NCBI RefSeq assembly: GCF_000317895.1
Contig: NC_019567.1
Location: forward strand, 868,001-932,000
Source of the DNA: Bdellovibrio bacteriovorus str. Tiberius
Lineage (GTDB): Bacteria > Bdellovibrionota > Bdellovibrionia > Bdellovibrionales > Bdellovibrionaceae
Length of the DNA stretch: 64,000 nt
Reading direction: 5' to 3'
Under the pieces are notes generated by a model. It searched no databases. It was not told the DNA's origin and saw nothing but the letters and a program-made list of their open reading frames with translations. The translations under genes and the position numbers were made by a program. Each line of letters starts with the position of its first letter. Position 1 is the first letter of the stretch. Shown in pieces: positions 43,139 through 51,405 of this stretch.

Positions 43139-43234
43139 ATGGCAGCTAAAGGTAAATCCAGAAAAGGTATCCGCGCTAGAAAAAAACGCATCTTGACCAA
43201 GAAGCGTATGTACAAAGCGAAAATCCGCAAGTAA
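43139..43234 (+). CDS. 31-residue highly basic protein (ribosome- or RNA-associated candidate)
   Basis: A 31-codon gene starting MAAKGKSRKGIRARKKR and ending in YKAKIRK; 16 of 31 residues are Lys or Arg. It has a strong ACAAGGAGAAC ribosome site 8 bases before the ATG, lies 14 bases after tex and is followed at once by a strong terminator, so it is a planned gene rather than chance. The size and charge recall small ribosomal proteins such as bTHX, or the AURKAIP1/COX24 (mS38-like) group, but I cannot assign it. It would help to check it as a ribosome component. Confidence 0.7.
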   Translation: MAAKGKSRKGIRARKKRILTKKRMYKAKIRK

Positions 43235-43255
43235 TTCGCTTTTAAGTTTGAAAAT

Positions 43256-43297
43256 AAAAAACCCACAACTTTAACCGGTTGTGGGTTTTGTTTTTTT
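43256..43297 (+). terminator. Rho-independent terminator
   Basis: AAAACCCACAAC pairs with GTTGTGGGTTTT (to 43289) around an 8-base loop, then a T-run; it ends the infA-tex-small peptide transcript and faces the convergent operon. Confidence 0.9.
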
Positions 43298-43320
43298 AGG
43301 AAAGAGTGAAACTCAAACCT

Positions 43321-44682
43321 TTAAGGCTTTGTGGTCTGAGCCGCTTCCTGAAGCAGCAGTAGATCCTTGTATGTGAAGATGCGGTCTTCACGGGTTGTTT
43401 TCAAGTCATGGTCCGTGACGTTCGCATAAGAAGCCGCAAAGATGCTGGCGCCCAGATCCTTGCCCTTCATTTCAATCGTGCGCGAAGCAAAGCGGATGCT
43501 GCCTTCACGAAGCGCAGTCAGGCTGGTAAAGCGAGCCGCTGCCACCGTCGGCAGATTCGAAAGGGTCGCGACCAGACTGGTTTCAATCGCCAGCAAAGTG
43601 TTGCCCACGCTTTGTCCGGCAAAGAACAACGCCAAAGTCGAATACATCACGCGGGCTTCAGATGTTTTCAAAGCCGTGTGGCTTTGCGCCCCGGTCAGCC
43701 ACAGGGCGAAGTTGTCGCGCATGCGATGATAGTCATCGTAAAGCTGTTTGCCGGTAATTGCGGCGGCCGTGCCTCCGCAAGCCAAAGATACCGGCCATGC
43801 CTGAAGGACTGCCGCCACCAATGAACAGGTGGAAAGAGCGGCTAGTTTGATGCTTGGCGAGTTTCTTTCAATCCACGCTTTCAAGCCCACAGCGTGTTTT
43901 TGCTGGCGCAGCAGGCTTTCGATGATGGCTTTGCTTTGCGGGCTTTCTTCCACGATGCTTTTTACGATCGGTTCGTAGACTAAGAAACTTTCCAGCGGGT
44001 TTTTCTGGGTGTCGTAAAGCTCGCCCAGTGCCTTGTTCACGCGTTCGATGTATTTACCCAGAGCCACGGCGATTTCCTGATCCGGAGCCTTGTCGGTTTT
44101 CATGTAAATCACAAACGGCACCTGATGAATGATCAGCAGGGCTTGCATGTTATAAAACTGTGTCGCAGTGGAAAGTTCGTTTTGAATAATATAGCCTTCC
44201 AGGTTCACGTAAGGACTTTTTGGCTTGTCCTTGAACATCTCGGCGGCTTTATCGGAAATCGCACGGTAGTCTTCCTGATACAGACGGCGGATTAGTTTCA
44301 TTTCCGTCTGGTCCTTGTCGAATCTAGTTTCATACTGCACAAATGGCAGGGTCATTCCGATGCGGGCCGCGGAACCTGAATTCATCAGGCTTTGCGCGTT
44401 CGCAAGGCCCACCAGCAGGCGGTACTCCTCGGACTTTTGTTTGATGGCGTTGCGGATCAGCGGCAGTTTTTCTTTCACGTCCGGATCACACAAGGTGATG
44501 AAGGCAAAGCATCGGCGCAGTTTTTCGGCCTCCAGCTTTTGTCTTTCGACCAGCTCGATGGTTTTGGTTTTAATGTTTGTCAAGACGGCCTCTTCCGCCG
44601 CCGTGAAGGACGGGGAGGTGGCGGCATGGGCCGAGGCCGAGGTGACCAGTAGCAGGCTTAACAGTACAGCAGAAACGTTCAT
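43321..44682 (-). CDS. secreted or membrane-associated protein of unknown function
   Basis: A 453-residue protein with a signal peptide (MNVSAVLLSLLLVTSASAHA) and mainly helical content. Residues about 280-320 hold a hydrophobic stretch (IKLAALSTCSLVAAVLQAWPVSLACGGTAAAITG) that could span or insert in a membrane; a second hydrophobic region follows (VMYSTLALFFAGQSVGNTLLAIE). Not recognised. It starts three bases after the methyltransferase-like gene and so is its operon partner. Two cysteines near residue 60 (RRCFAFITLCD) may pair. Confidence 0.7.
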   Translation of the reverse strand: MNVSAVLLSLLLVTSASAHAATSPSFTAAEEAVLTNIKTKTIELVERQKLEAEKLRRCFAFITLCDPDVKEKLPLIRNAIKQKSEEYRLLVGLANAQSLMNSGSAARIGMTLPFVQYETRFDKDQTEMKLIRRLYQEDYRAISDKAAEMFKDKPKSPYVNLEGYIIQNELSTATQFYNMQALLIIHQVPFVIYMKTDKAPDQEIAVALGKYIERVNKALGELYDTQKNPLESFLVYEPIVKSIVEESPQSKAIIESLLRQQKHAVGLKAWIERNSPSIKLAALSTCSLVAAVLQAWPVSLACGGTAAAITGKQLYDDYHRMRDNFALWLTGAQSHTALKTSEARVMYSTLALFFAGQSVGNTLLAIETSLVATLSNLPTVAAARFTSLTALREGSIRFASRTIEMKGKDLGASIFAASYANVTDHDLKTTREDRIFTYKDLLLLQEAAQTTKP

Positions 44683-44685
44683 GAC

Positions 44686-46242
44686 TTAAATTTCCTCAAA
44701 GAAAGGAAGCGGAAGGCCGTCTTTGCCTTCCGTGGTTCCCATCAGTTTTAGTTTTGGTATTTTAATTTTATTGCGATCCTTGATAGTGACCTTCAGGAAG
44801 GTCCATTCGCCACCCGTCCAGTGGTAACCACCACGGAATAAGCTGGTGTTCACACCCGGAATCTGGCGCAACCACTGGCGAAGCGGCATTTGCGTTCCAT
44901 CTTTGCGCATGACCATGCTGTCAGAACCAAAGCCGCCGTATTCTTTGCCGGTGTACAGATAGATCTCGCCCTTGTTGGACAGGGACTCCAGATAACGGCC
45001 AAGCACGATGTCTGGAGCAAACGACGACATAAAGTCCCCGTGATAGTCGGTGATCAGCTTCACGTCGCGCACGTCTTTCAGCAGGGCTGAATCGGACACG
45101 GGGGTGTAGTTGATTTTGTCGGTGTTGATGCGTGAAGCTCTCCAGCGGATGAACTTTTGTGAAAGACCCACGAACACCGACGTGTCGCTGTAGTCATAGT
45201 CTTTCGACTTCATCCCTGCGAACACTTGGGCACCGACTTCGGATGAATTCACCCAGCGGTCTTCGCGTTTCAGGCCTTTGATGCTGGCAATCAGCGGGTG
45301 GCGCAGTTCGCCGCCGCGGAAGGCGTCCAGGAATTCGGTGGCCGTGATGTTTTTGGATCTTTCACGGAACGTGGCGCGGGCCTTTTCCTGCAAGGATGCG
45401 TGGTTGGTCAGGCCGTTGTTGGCGACTTCTTTAAAGGACATCACAGGTGGTGCGCCCTCTTTAAAATGGATCATTTCGACGGCAGGCACCTTTGCGTTTT
45501 CGTCGGTCTTGGTGATTTTTATGGTCCACATTTCATAGCGGGTGCCATCGTCTTCTTTCGGGGTTTTCACCAGTTCAGCGCGGATGCCCGGGATGGTTTC
45601 AAGCCACTGCCCCAGATTCAGCACTTCACCCTTCGCGGTGATCACTTTATTGAATTCGCCGTACAGTTCATGGCGTGCTCCCAGGAAAATGTAGATCTCG
45701 CCATCGGGCTTCAGGTTGTTCAGGTACTTTTGCATCACCTGATGGGGTTGGCCGGAATAGGCCAGGGGGCCAAAGACATCGGTGATTAGATCGCTCTTGG
45801 CGATTTCTTTATCGGCAATGGTTTCAAGGAACCGGCCGGAAATCACATTCAGGCGTTCGGCGGATTTGGCTGAAGTTTCATAAGCGACAACGGTGGACTT
45901 TAGATATTGACCTTCCGGGGCTTGCAAGGCTTGCCTGACGGCGAAAGCGTGGCCAGCGCCGGAATCAAACCAGTGGCCGTCCTGCTTTTGCAGGACACGG
46001 GACAGGGACTGGGCAAAGTCATTACCAAGAACAACCTTGTAAGTTTCCAGACCACGACCTTTGGTGAACAGCTGCTCATATTTCGTCAGGTTTTCAAAGG
46101 CGCGGGGATCACTTTTTTCGACCTTGGCAAAAGTGAATATGGCTTCACAACGGGCTGCAGCCGACGCCTGTGCCGCAAAAGGCAGCGCCGTTGTCAAAAT
46201 GCTCGACAAGCCCAGGACGGCTAGTGTTGTTTTAAGGCCCAT
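44686..46242 (-). CDS. exported protein with methyltransferase-like fold, duplicated
   Basis: A 518-residue exported protein (signal peptide to about residue 29). Residues 93-97 are DSGAG followed by HAFAVRQAL, like a SAM-binding motif I, and residues 150-190 (DLITDVFGPLAYSG, YLNNLKPDGEIYIFLGAR) like motifs IV-V of class I methyltransferases. A second copy of the latter half is seen at about 388-435 (LITDYHGDFMSSF, YLESLSNKGEIYLYTGK), each followed by L-x-QWL-x-x-IPG. SAM is not expected outside the cytoplasm, so it may be a non-enzymatic fold. ATG 46242 follows AGAGGTG, within a small hairpin. Confidence 0.7.
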   Translation of the reverse strand: MGLKTTLAVLGLSSILTTALPFAAQASAAARCEAIFTFAKVEKSDPRAFENLTKYEQLFTKGRGLETYKVVLGNDFAQSLSRVLQKQDGHWFDSGAGHAFAVRQALQAPEGQYLKSTVVAYETSAKSAERLNVISGRFLETIADKEIAKSDLITDVFGPLAYSGQPHQVMQKYLNNLKPDGEIYIFLGARHELYGEFNKVITAKGEVLNLGQWLETIPGIRAELVKTPKEDDGTRYEMWTIKITKTDENAKVPAVEMIHFKEGAPPVMSFKEVANNGLTNHASLQEKARATFRERSKNITATEFLDAFRGGELRHPLIASIKGLKREDRWVNSSEVGAQVFAGMKSKDYDYSDTSVFVGLSQKFIRWRASRINTDKINYTPVSDSALLKDVRDVKLITDYHGDFMSSFAPDIVLGRYLESLSNKGEIYLYTGKEYGGFGSDSMVMRKDGTQMPLRQWLRQIPGVNTSLFRGGYHWTGGEWTFLKVTIKDRNKIKIPKLKLMGTTEGKDGLPLPFFEEI

Positions 46243-46247
46243 AGTCA

Positions 46248-46262
46248 CCTCTGCGTTAGAGG
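46248..46262 (-). promoter_or_regulatory. small hairpin covering the ribosome site
   Basis: On the minus strand CCTCT-AACGC-AGAGG; the 3' arm is the AGAGG ribosome site of the methyltransferase-like gene, 5 bases before its ATG. A 5-bp stem is modest. Confidence 0.4.
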
Positions 46263-46300
46263 TATTTCAAGCGCCGTTCCAATTGACCCCAAAATATCAG

Positions 46301-46319
46301 GGTATCAAGAGATGATACC
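46301..46319. promoter_or_regulatory. inverted repeat between divergent genes
   Basis: GGTATCA (46301-46307) and TGATACC (46313-46319) are perfect complements around AGAGA. It lies midway between the methyltransferase-like operon and tldD; operator or leader hairpin. Confidence 0.4.
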
Positions 46320-46415
46320 GGATCAGTCCTTCTGGCCTCTGACGCGACCTCCGGGGATTTCTTCTTGGGGGGCATCAGGACTTGAGCTATTCTTTGAAGA
46401 CCTTAAGGAGGCCCT

Positions 46416-47804
46416 ATGATTATTCAACCTCACATTCTGTCCAAGGCTCTGGATGCGGCTTTAAGCACGGGTGCTGATTTCGCGGATATTTTTGTTGAAG
46501 ACACTTATTCTTCCCAACTGACTGTTCTGAATTCCAAAGCGGATCAGGCTATCGTGGGCCAGCTTTACGGTGCAGGCATTCGTCTGTTCTTCGGCCACGA
46601 GATTGTCTATGTGACGACGAATGATCTTTCTGAAGTGGGCCTGGTGAAGGCGGCGCTGAACGCGGCTCAAAGCCGTGGCACCGGGGCGGCTTCCAAATCC
46701 ATGCCACTGATGCAAGTTCCTTTTGATTCTGTTCACACCTTTGGTGAAAAGCCTTGGGAGATGAACCGCGAACGCAAGTTCAAATGGCTGAACGGAATTG
46801 ATCAGCACGCTCGTGCCCGCAACTCGGCAGTGACGCAAGTTGAAGCCGGATTGAATGAAAAGTTCCAGCGTGTGCAAATCGCCAACTCTCGCGGTTTGAT
46901 GGCGTATGATGAACGTGCTTACTCCCGTATCCGCATGCAGACCTTTGTTGAAAGCAATGGTGTGAAAGAAAGCTCTGCGGACGATGAAGGCCACATGGGA
47001 ACTTCGGAAGTTTATGATCAGATTGATCTGAAATCTTTGGCAGAAGGCGCGGTGGACCGTGCGATGCTGCTGACGAAGGCGGCTTATGCTCCGGCCGGGG
47101 ACATGCCTGTTTTGATCGATAATGCCTTCGGGGGCGTTTTGTTCCACGAAGCTTGTGGTCACGGCCTGGAAACAACAGGTGTTGCGAAGGACTCTTCCGT
47201 ATTCTGCGGCAAGATGAACCAGAAAATCGCACACGAGTGTGTGACAGCGATTGATGATGGCACCATCGAAAACGGATGGGGCTCTTTGAACATGGATGAC
47301 GAGGGCAACAAGACCAAGAAAACGACTTTGATCGAAAACGGTGTTTTGAGATCCTATATCGTTGATGAAATGGGTTCCCGCCAGACCGGTTATGAAATCA
47401 CTGGCAGCGGTCGTCGTCAGTCTTACAAATATGCTCCGGCTTCGCGCATGAGAAACACTTTCATCGCGGCTGGTAAAGACAAGTTTGAAGACATGGTTCG
47501 CGATGTGGACTATGGCCTTTATGCAAAACGCATGGGTGGTGGTTCTGTGAATCCGGGCACCGGGGATTACAACTTCCAGGTGGCTGAAGGTTACATCATC
47601 CGCAATGGTCGCATCGAAGAAGCGGTGAAGGGGGCCTGCCTGATCGGTCGTGGTATCGATACGCTGGGTAAGATCACCCGAGTTTCTGATGATCTGAAAC
47701 TGGCGCGCGGTATGTGCGGATCTGTCAGCGGGACGATTCCAGCAGCTGTGGGTCAGCCTCAAGTTCTGGTTTCCAGCCTGATGGTTGGTGGGAGAGCAAA
47801 ATAA
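46416..47804 (+). CDS. tldD: metalloprotease TldD
   Basis: A 462-residue TldD. With its partner TldE/PmbA it forms a heterodimeric protease that cuts unfolded peptides through a narrow channel; in E. coli it processes microcin B17 and degrades CcdA. The zinc site HEACGHGLE (about residues 244-252, HExxxH) is intact, with the downstream Cys in the DIDTLGKITRVSDDLKLARGMCGSVSG region. AAGGAGGC precedes the ATG. The stop overlaps the pmbA start (TAATG). Confidence 0.93.
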   Translation: MIIQPHILSKALDAALSTGADFADIFVEDTYSSQLTVLNSKADQAIVGQLYGAGIRLFFGHEIVYVTTNDLSEVGLVKAALNAAQSRGTGAASKSMPLMQVPFDSVHTFGEKPWEMNRERKFKWLNGIDQHARARNSAVTQVEAGLNEKFQRVQIANSRGLMAYDERAYSRIRMQTFVESNGVKESSADDEGHMGTSEVYDQIDLKSLAEGAVDRAMLLTKAAYAPAGDMPVLIDNAFGGVLFHEACGHGLETTGVAKDSSVFCGKMNQKIAHECVTAIDDGTIENGWGSLNMDDEGNKTKKTTLIENGVLRSYIVDEMGSRQTGYEITGSGRRQSYKYAPASRMRNTFIAAGKDKFEDMVRDVDYGLYAKRMGGGSVNPGTGDYNFQVAEGYIIRNGRIEEAVKGACLIGRGIDTLGKITRVSDDLKLARGMCGSVSGTIPAAVGQPQVLVSSLMVGGRAK

Positions 47805-49147
47805 TGGATACTATTAAAAAGAACTTCCAAAAGTTGACTGAACAGGCCCGTAAAGACGGTGCCAAAATTGAAATGCTGGTGACCGGGGGCGAAGCCCTGA
47901 GCATCGGTTATTCCAAACGCAAGCTGGAATCGTTTGAGTCCACACAGACTCAGATGGCAGGTTTGCGTGTGATCCTGGGTGCGAATCAGGGTTATGCTTA
48001 CACGGAAAATCTTTCTGAAGAATCCCTGCTGCGCACTTACGGTGAGGCTTTGAACAACGCCAAGACCGTGCAGACGGGTGAAACAAAACCAGTTGAGCTG
48101 GTGAAGCCTCAGGCCGTGAAAGCGATGCCGGAACTGTTTAAGCCAGAGGAAATCGCCATGGAAAAAAAGCTGGAAGTGGCAAGACTTCTGGAAGAGCTGT
48201 GCCTGGCAAAAGATTCCCGTGTGACGAATGTGCCTTATTCTGGATTCAATGAATCCGTGGTGTTCAAGCGCATTTTGAATTCAGAAGGTCTGGATCAGGA
48301 GTTCAAACAGAACTACTACAGTGGTTACACTTATCCTCTGGCCAAAGACGGTGAAAATTCAAAAATGGACGGCGAAGGTTTCTTTGCCCGCAAGTTTGAT
48401 GACATCAACACCGAAGAAGTGACGGGCGAAGGTGTACGTAAAGCCTTGGCTCGTTTGGGAGCGACTCAGCTTCCGACGGGTAATTATGCAGTGGTGATCG
48501 ACCGCGAGCAGTTCCCGACGGTTTTGCAGATGATTCATGATTATTTCTCTGCGAAAGAAGTCCACGAAGGTAAATCCCTGTTCAAAGGCAAGCTGGGTCA
48601 GAAGATCGCCAGCGACAAATTTGAGCTGTTGGACGATCCGTTTGAAACTCGGGGGACGTCAGTACGTCCGTTTGATGATGAAGGTGCGCCTTCTCAGAAG
48701 ACCGTGCTGTTTGATAAGGGTGTATTGAAAAACTATCTGTCCAATCTTGAGTATGCCAACAAGATGAATCTGCCGCACACAGCTCATGCCAGCCGCGGTC
48801 CTGCTTCCCAGCAGGCGATTGCGCCGACAAATTTGGTTGTGGCAAACGGAGAGAAGTCTTTGCAGGATCTGCTGACATCTTATGACAAGGTCATCCATCT
48901 GGCAGGATTCGAGGGTGGTTTGCACGCGGGCTTTAAACAGTCCACGGGTGATTTCTCGATGCCGGCGTCTGGTTTCTTGCATGAAAAAGGCCAGAACATG
49001 GGTCCGATTGAACAGTTTGTGATGTCTGGAAACGTGCTTGAACTGCTTCGTGATATCGAGGCGGTGGGCCGTGACTACAACAAACCAGGCAATTCCTTTA
49101 TCTGTCCTGATGTTCTGATCAAGTCTTTGAGTTTCGCAGGAGCATAA
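47804..49147 (+). CDS. pmbA: PmbA/TldE, partner of TldD
   Basis: A 447-residue member of the same family without the HExxxH zinc motif, as expected for the non-catalytic TldE/PmbA subunit. Visible family blocks are MAGLRVILGANQGYAYTENLSEESL, FKGKLGQKIASDKFELLDDPFETRGTSVRPFDDEGAPSQKTVLFDKGVLKNYL and GFLHEKGQNMGPIEQFVMSGN. The start at 47804 overlaps the tldD stop by one base, so the two subunits are translationally coupled. Confidence 0.92.
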   Translation: MDTIKKNFQKLTEQARKDGAKIEMLVTGGEALSIGYSKRKLESFESTQTQMAGLRVILGANQGYAYTENLSEESLLRTYGEALNNAKTVQTGETKPVELVKPQAVKAMPELFKPEEIAMEKKLEVARLLEELCLAKDSRVTNVPYSGFNESVVFKRILNSEGLDQEFKQNYYSGYTYPLAKDGENSKMDGEGFFARKFDDINTEEVTGEGVRKALARLGATQLPTGNYAVVIDREQFPTVLQMIHDYFSAKEVHEGKSLFKGKLGQKIASDKFELLDDPFETRGTSVRPFDDEGAPSQKTVLFDKGVLKNYLSNLEYANKMNLPHTAHASRGPASQQAIAPTNLVVANGEKSLQDLLTSYDKVIHLAGFEGGLHAGFKQSTGDFSMPASGFLHEKGQNMGPIEQFVMSGNVLELLRDIEAVGRDYNKPGNSFICPDVLIKSLSFAGA

Positions 49148-49149
49148 TC

Positions 49150-49596
49150 ATGAAGAAGTTCGCACTTGTTACATTGTTGTTGTTTCAGATGGTGGTAAGT
49201 GCGGGCTGCTCCAGCTTGTTTGGTTATGCCGAGGAACCGAAGGTTCAGTTGAATCAGGTGTATGTGCGTGATGCGGACTTCACCGGGGCGACCTTGATCT
49301 TTGTGGTGAATGTGCAAAACCCGAACAAGAGCGATATCAAAGTCAAAGAGATCGCCTACAAGGTCTTTATTTCTGGGAAAGAGCTGACCGAGGCCAAGAC
49401 GGAAAAGCCCATTCTGGTTCCGGCCAACGCTGCCACTGACATCGAAGTTCCACTGCCGGTCAAATACACGGCGATCCTTGGTAATCTCGGGGACATCCTG
49501 ACGGCTCGTGAGGTTGCCTATCGTATTGATGGCAGCGCCAAGACGGGCTTCTTTAGCATTCCGTTTTCCAAAGAAGGAAAAGTCGAACTTCGCTAA
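49150..49596 (+). CDS. LEA type 2 (WHy domain) lipoprotein
   Basis: A 148-residue lipoprotein; lipobox VSAGC with Cys at residue about 20. The mature part is one late-embryogenesis-abundant type 2 domain (VQLNQVYVRDADFTGATLIFVVNVQNPNKSDIKVKEIAYKVFISGKELTEA), a fibronectin-like beta sandwich. Such proteins appear in stress and envelope contexts. Residue +2 after the Cys is Ser, favouring the outer membrane. It starts two bases after the pmbA stop, so it shares the operon. Confidence 0.85.
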   Translation: MKKFALVTLLLFQMVVSAGCSSLFGYAEEPKVQLNQVYVRDADFTGATLIFVVNVQNPNKSDIKVKEIAYKVFISGKELTEAKTEKPILVPANAATDIEVPLPVKYTAILGNLGDILTAREVAYRIDGSAKTGFFSIPFSKEGKVELR

Positions 49597-49637
49597 ATTC
49601 CTGATGGCTAGTTTTTCTGTGGTGAATTGAAGTCCAC

Positions 49638-49666
49638 TTGCCGCAACTTCTTCAGAGTCCTATGCT
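49638..49666 (+). promoter_or_regulatory. promoter for the frameshifted envelope gene
   Basis: TTGCCG (49638-49643), 17 bases, TATGCT (49661-49666), about 23 bases before the start at 49689. Confidence 0.5.
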
Positions 49667-49688
49667 TTTTCACAAAGTAAGAGGGCTT

Positions 49689-50485
49689 ATGAAGTTCATT
49701 TCTGTTTTGATTTTCCTGTTCACATCCATTTCATTCGCACAAACAGTGTCTCGTATTCAAGGGACCGAGGCGACCATCAATCTGGAAGGTCACGAAGGAC
49801 TGATTGTGGGCGATCGTGTGCATTTCCTGAATTCACAGCTAAGCACGGCGGGCGAGGGCGAAGTTTCGCGCGTTTCTGCTGGTGGCAAAAAGGCCTTGGT
49901 GAAAATCCTTTCCGGTAAAGTGAAGACGGGAATGACGCTAGAGAAAATTTCATCCTCTGTGAATGCACCTAAAGAAACTGCGGCGCAAAGTTCTGCCGGA
50001 ACGGCTATGCGTGCCGATGGTATTTCTTATGCTTCTTTGAGTGAAAGCGACCGTGCGATTCTGGAGCGTGGTGAGATTTCTCAGACGCGCTATGTGGTGG
50101 GTGGTATCTTGGCGACGTATCCATTGGTCTTGGAATCGGTCATGCCGTTCAAGGACGCTATATGGAAAAGGGCTGGATCTTTACAGTCGGTGAGCTGGCA
50201 TCCCTGATGGTGTTCATGGCGGGAGTGGGTGATTGCGTGGACGATGCCTGGAGTTCCAATAGCAACTGCAGTAATAGAGGTGGGCTGTTGTTCGCCGGGG
50301 CGTTTGGTTTTGTCGGCTTCCGCATCTGGGAAGCGGTGGATGCGTGGGCGACTCCGCCCGAACAAAACCGCCGTTATCGTGAATTGAAATCCCGTTTGCC
50401 GGCCAGCGAAGACACGATCACCTTTGAACCAGGGTTCATGCCTTTGGCTGGCGGAGGCGCATTAGGCCTTCGTGTGACTTTTTAA
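49689..50485 (+). pseudogene. secreted protein gene with central frameshift
   Basis: Signal peptide (MKFISVLIFLFTSISFA), then a short SH3-like domain (IQGTEATINLEGHEGLIVGDRVHF, then GEGEVSRVSAGGKKALVKIL), then RYVVGGILATYPL. At about 50127-50132 the frame breaks; the +1 frame at once continues as GLGIGHAVQGRYMEKGWIFTVGELASL up to a fitting end LGLRVTF at 50485. One G missing in TTGGTCTT would join both halves into a 265-residue protein. GIGHAVQGRY and a C-terminal aromatic suggest an outer-membrane-associated protein. Pseudogene, sequencing error, or programmed shift. Confidence 0.7.
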
Positions 50486-51247
50486 GATCGCTTTTGCAAT
50501 TTCAGTGAAACCCAACCCACCTCGGTCTTTAGAGACATAGGTGGGTTTGTTTTTTATCTGATCGATAAAGTTCTGAATGTTCGCCACCGCAAAGCTGTGC
50601 GGGAAGTAAGCAAACATCGGTTCGTCATTCGGGGAGTCCCCACTGAAGGCACAGACTTTTTTCGCCTCTTCCGCGCTGACACCGAATTCCTTTTCCAAAA
50701 ATCTTAAAGACATGGTCAGTTTGTCATAGCTTCCGAACCAGCCGTTGACGTGGATGGAGCTGACTTTGGCTTGAGCACCGACGGCATGAAACAGGTCCAC
50801 GATCTTTTGCACTTCGGTTTTAGGCAGGGCAGGAACATCTTCGCAGAAGTCGATGGCCAGGTCCATCAGGCGACAGAACTGGTCGCTGGCCAATGCCGAG
50901 CCCGGGACTTTTTGCAGAATCTCTTTTTCAAGTTGCTGAAGTTTTGTGCGATTTTCTTTCTGAATCTTTTCATCAAAGAAGAAATGACGGTGCATGGTTT
51001 TATTGTGATAGCGGAAATAGAAGCCACCGTTTTCACCCACGATGCCGCTGACGGGCCAGACGCGGGCGATCATTTCGCACCAGCCAGCAGGGCGGCCTGT
51101 GACCGGAATCACATGGATTCCGGCATTGTGCAGATTCCACAAAGCTTGATAAGCCTCCGGACCCAAATGTCCTTCGTCAGTCAAAGTGTCGTCGATATCA
51201 GTCAGAAGAAAGCGCAAGGGACTTGAGAATTCAGAGGCATTTTTCAT
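50462..51247 (-). CDS. HAD-superfamily hydrolase (Cof/IIB-like)
   Basis: A 261-residue phosphatase-type HAD protein. Motif I is LLTDIDDTLTDEG (Asp nucleophile), motif II VTGRPAGW, motif III a Lys near the middle, and motif IV GDSPNDEPMF. VGENGGFYF is typical of the IIB (Cof/sucrose-phosphatase-like) cap class. The substrate is unknown, often sugar phosphates. I chose the ATG at 51247, although its ribosome site is weak; the upstream TTG has no site either. Its 3' end overlaps the frameshifted gene by 24 bases tail to tail. Confidence 0.88.
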   Translation of the reverse strand: MKNASEFSSPLRFLLTDIDDTLTDEGHLGPEAYQALWNLHNAGIHVIPVTGRPAGWCEMIARVWPVSGIVGENGGFYFRYHNKTMHRHFFFDEKIQKENRTKLQQLEKEILQKVPGSALASDQFCRLMDLAIDFCEDVPALPKTEVQKIVDLFHAVGAQAKVSSIHVNGWFGSYDKLTMSLRFLEKEFGVSAEEAKKVCAFSGDSPNDEPMFAYFPHSFAVANIQNFIDQIKNKPTYVSKDRGGLGFTEIAKAILKSHTKA

Positions 51248-51405
51248 TTCTGCAGTATATCTGCTGATCTTGCGAAGGTCTAAGTTGATATGGCTCGTCA
51301 AAATTTAGACTTGCACGGGCGGGCATTCGCCTTCATGTTTTGTCTATTATATAGGGGTCGCTACAGATATCCTCTGGAAGGTGACACCTAGACGAAGGAC
51401 TTAGC

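Noticed and set aside
46461-47762. Antisense 433-codon frame over tldD, and a 402-codon one over E1 alpha (61849-63057)
   Set aside because: Shadow frames; the sense genes are certain and no start signals support the antisense ones.
51302-51405. topA promoter near TATTAT/ATATAG at about 51347
   Set aside because: AT-rich -10-like sequences exist, but no convincing -35 at 16-18 bases, so no position is claimed.
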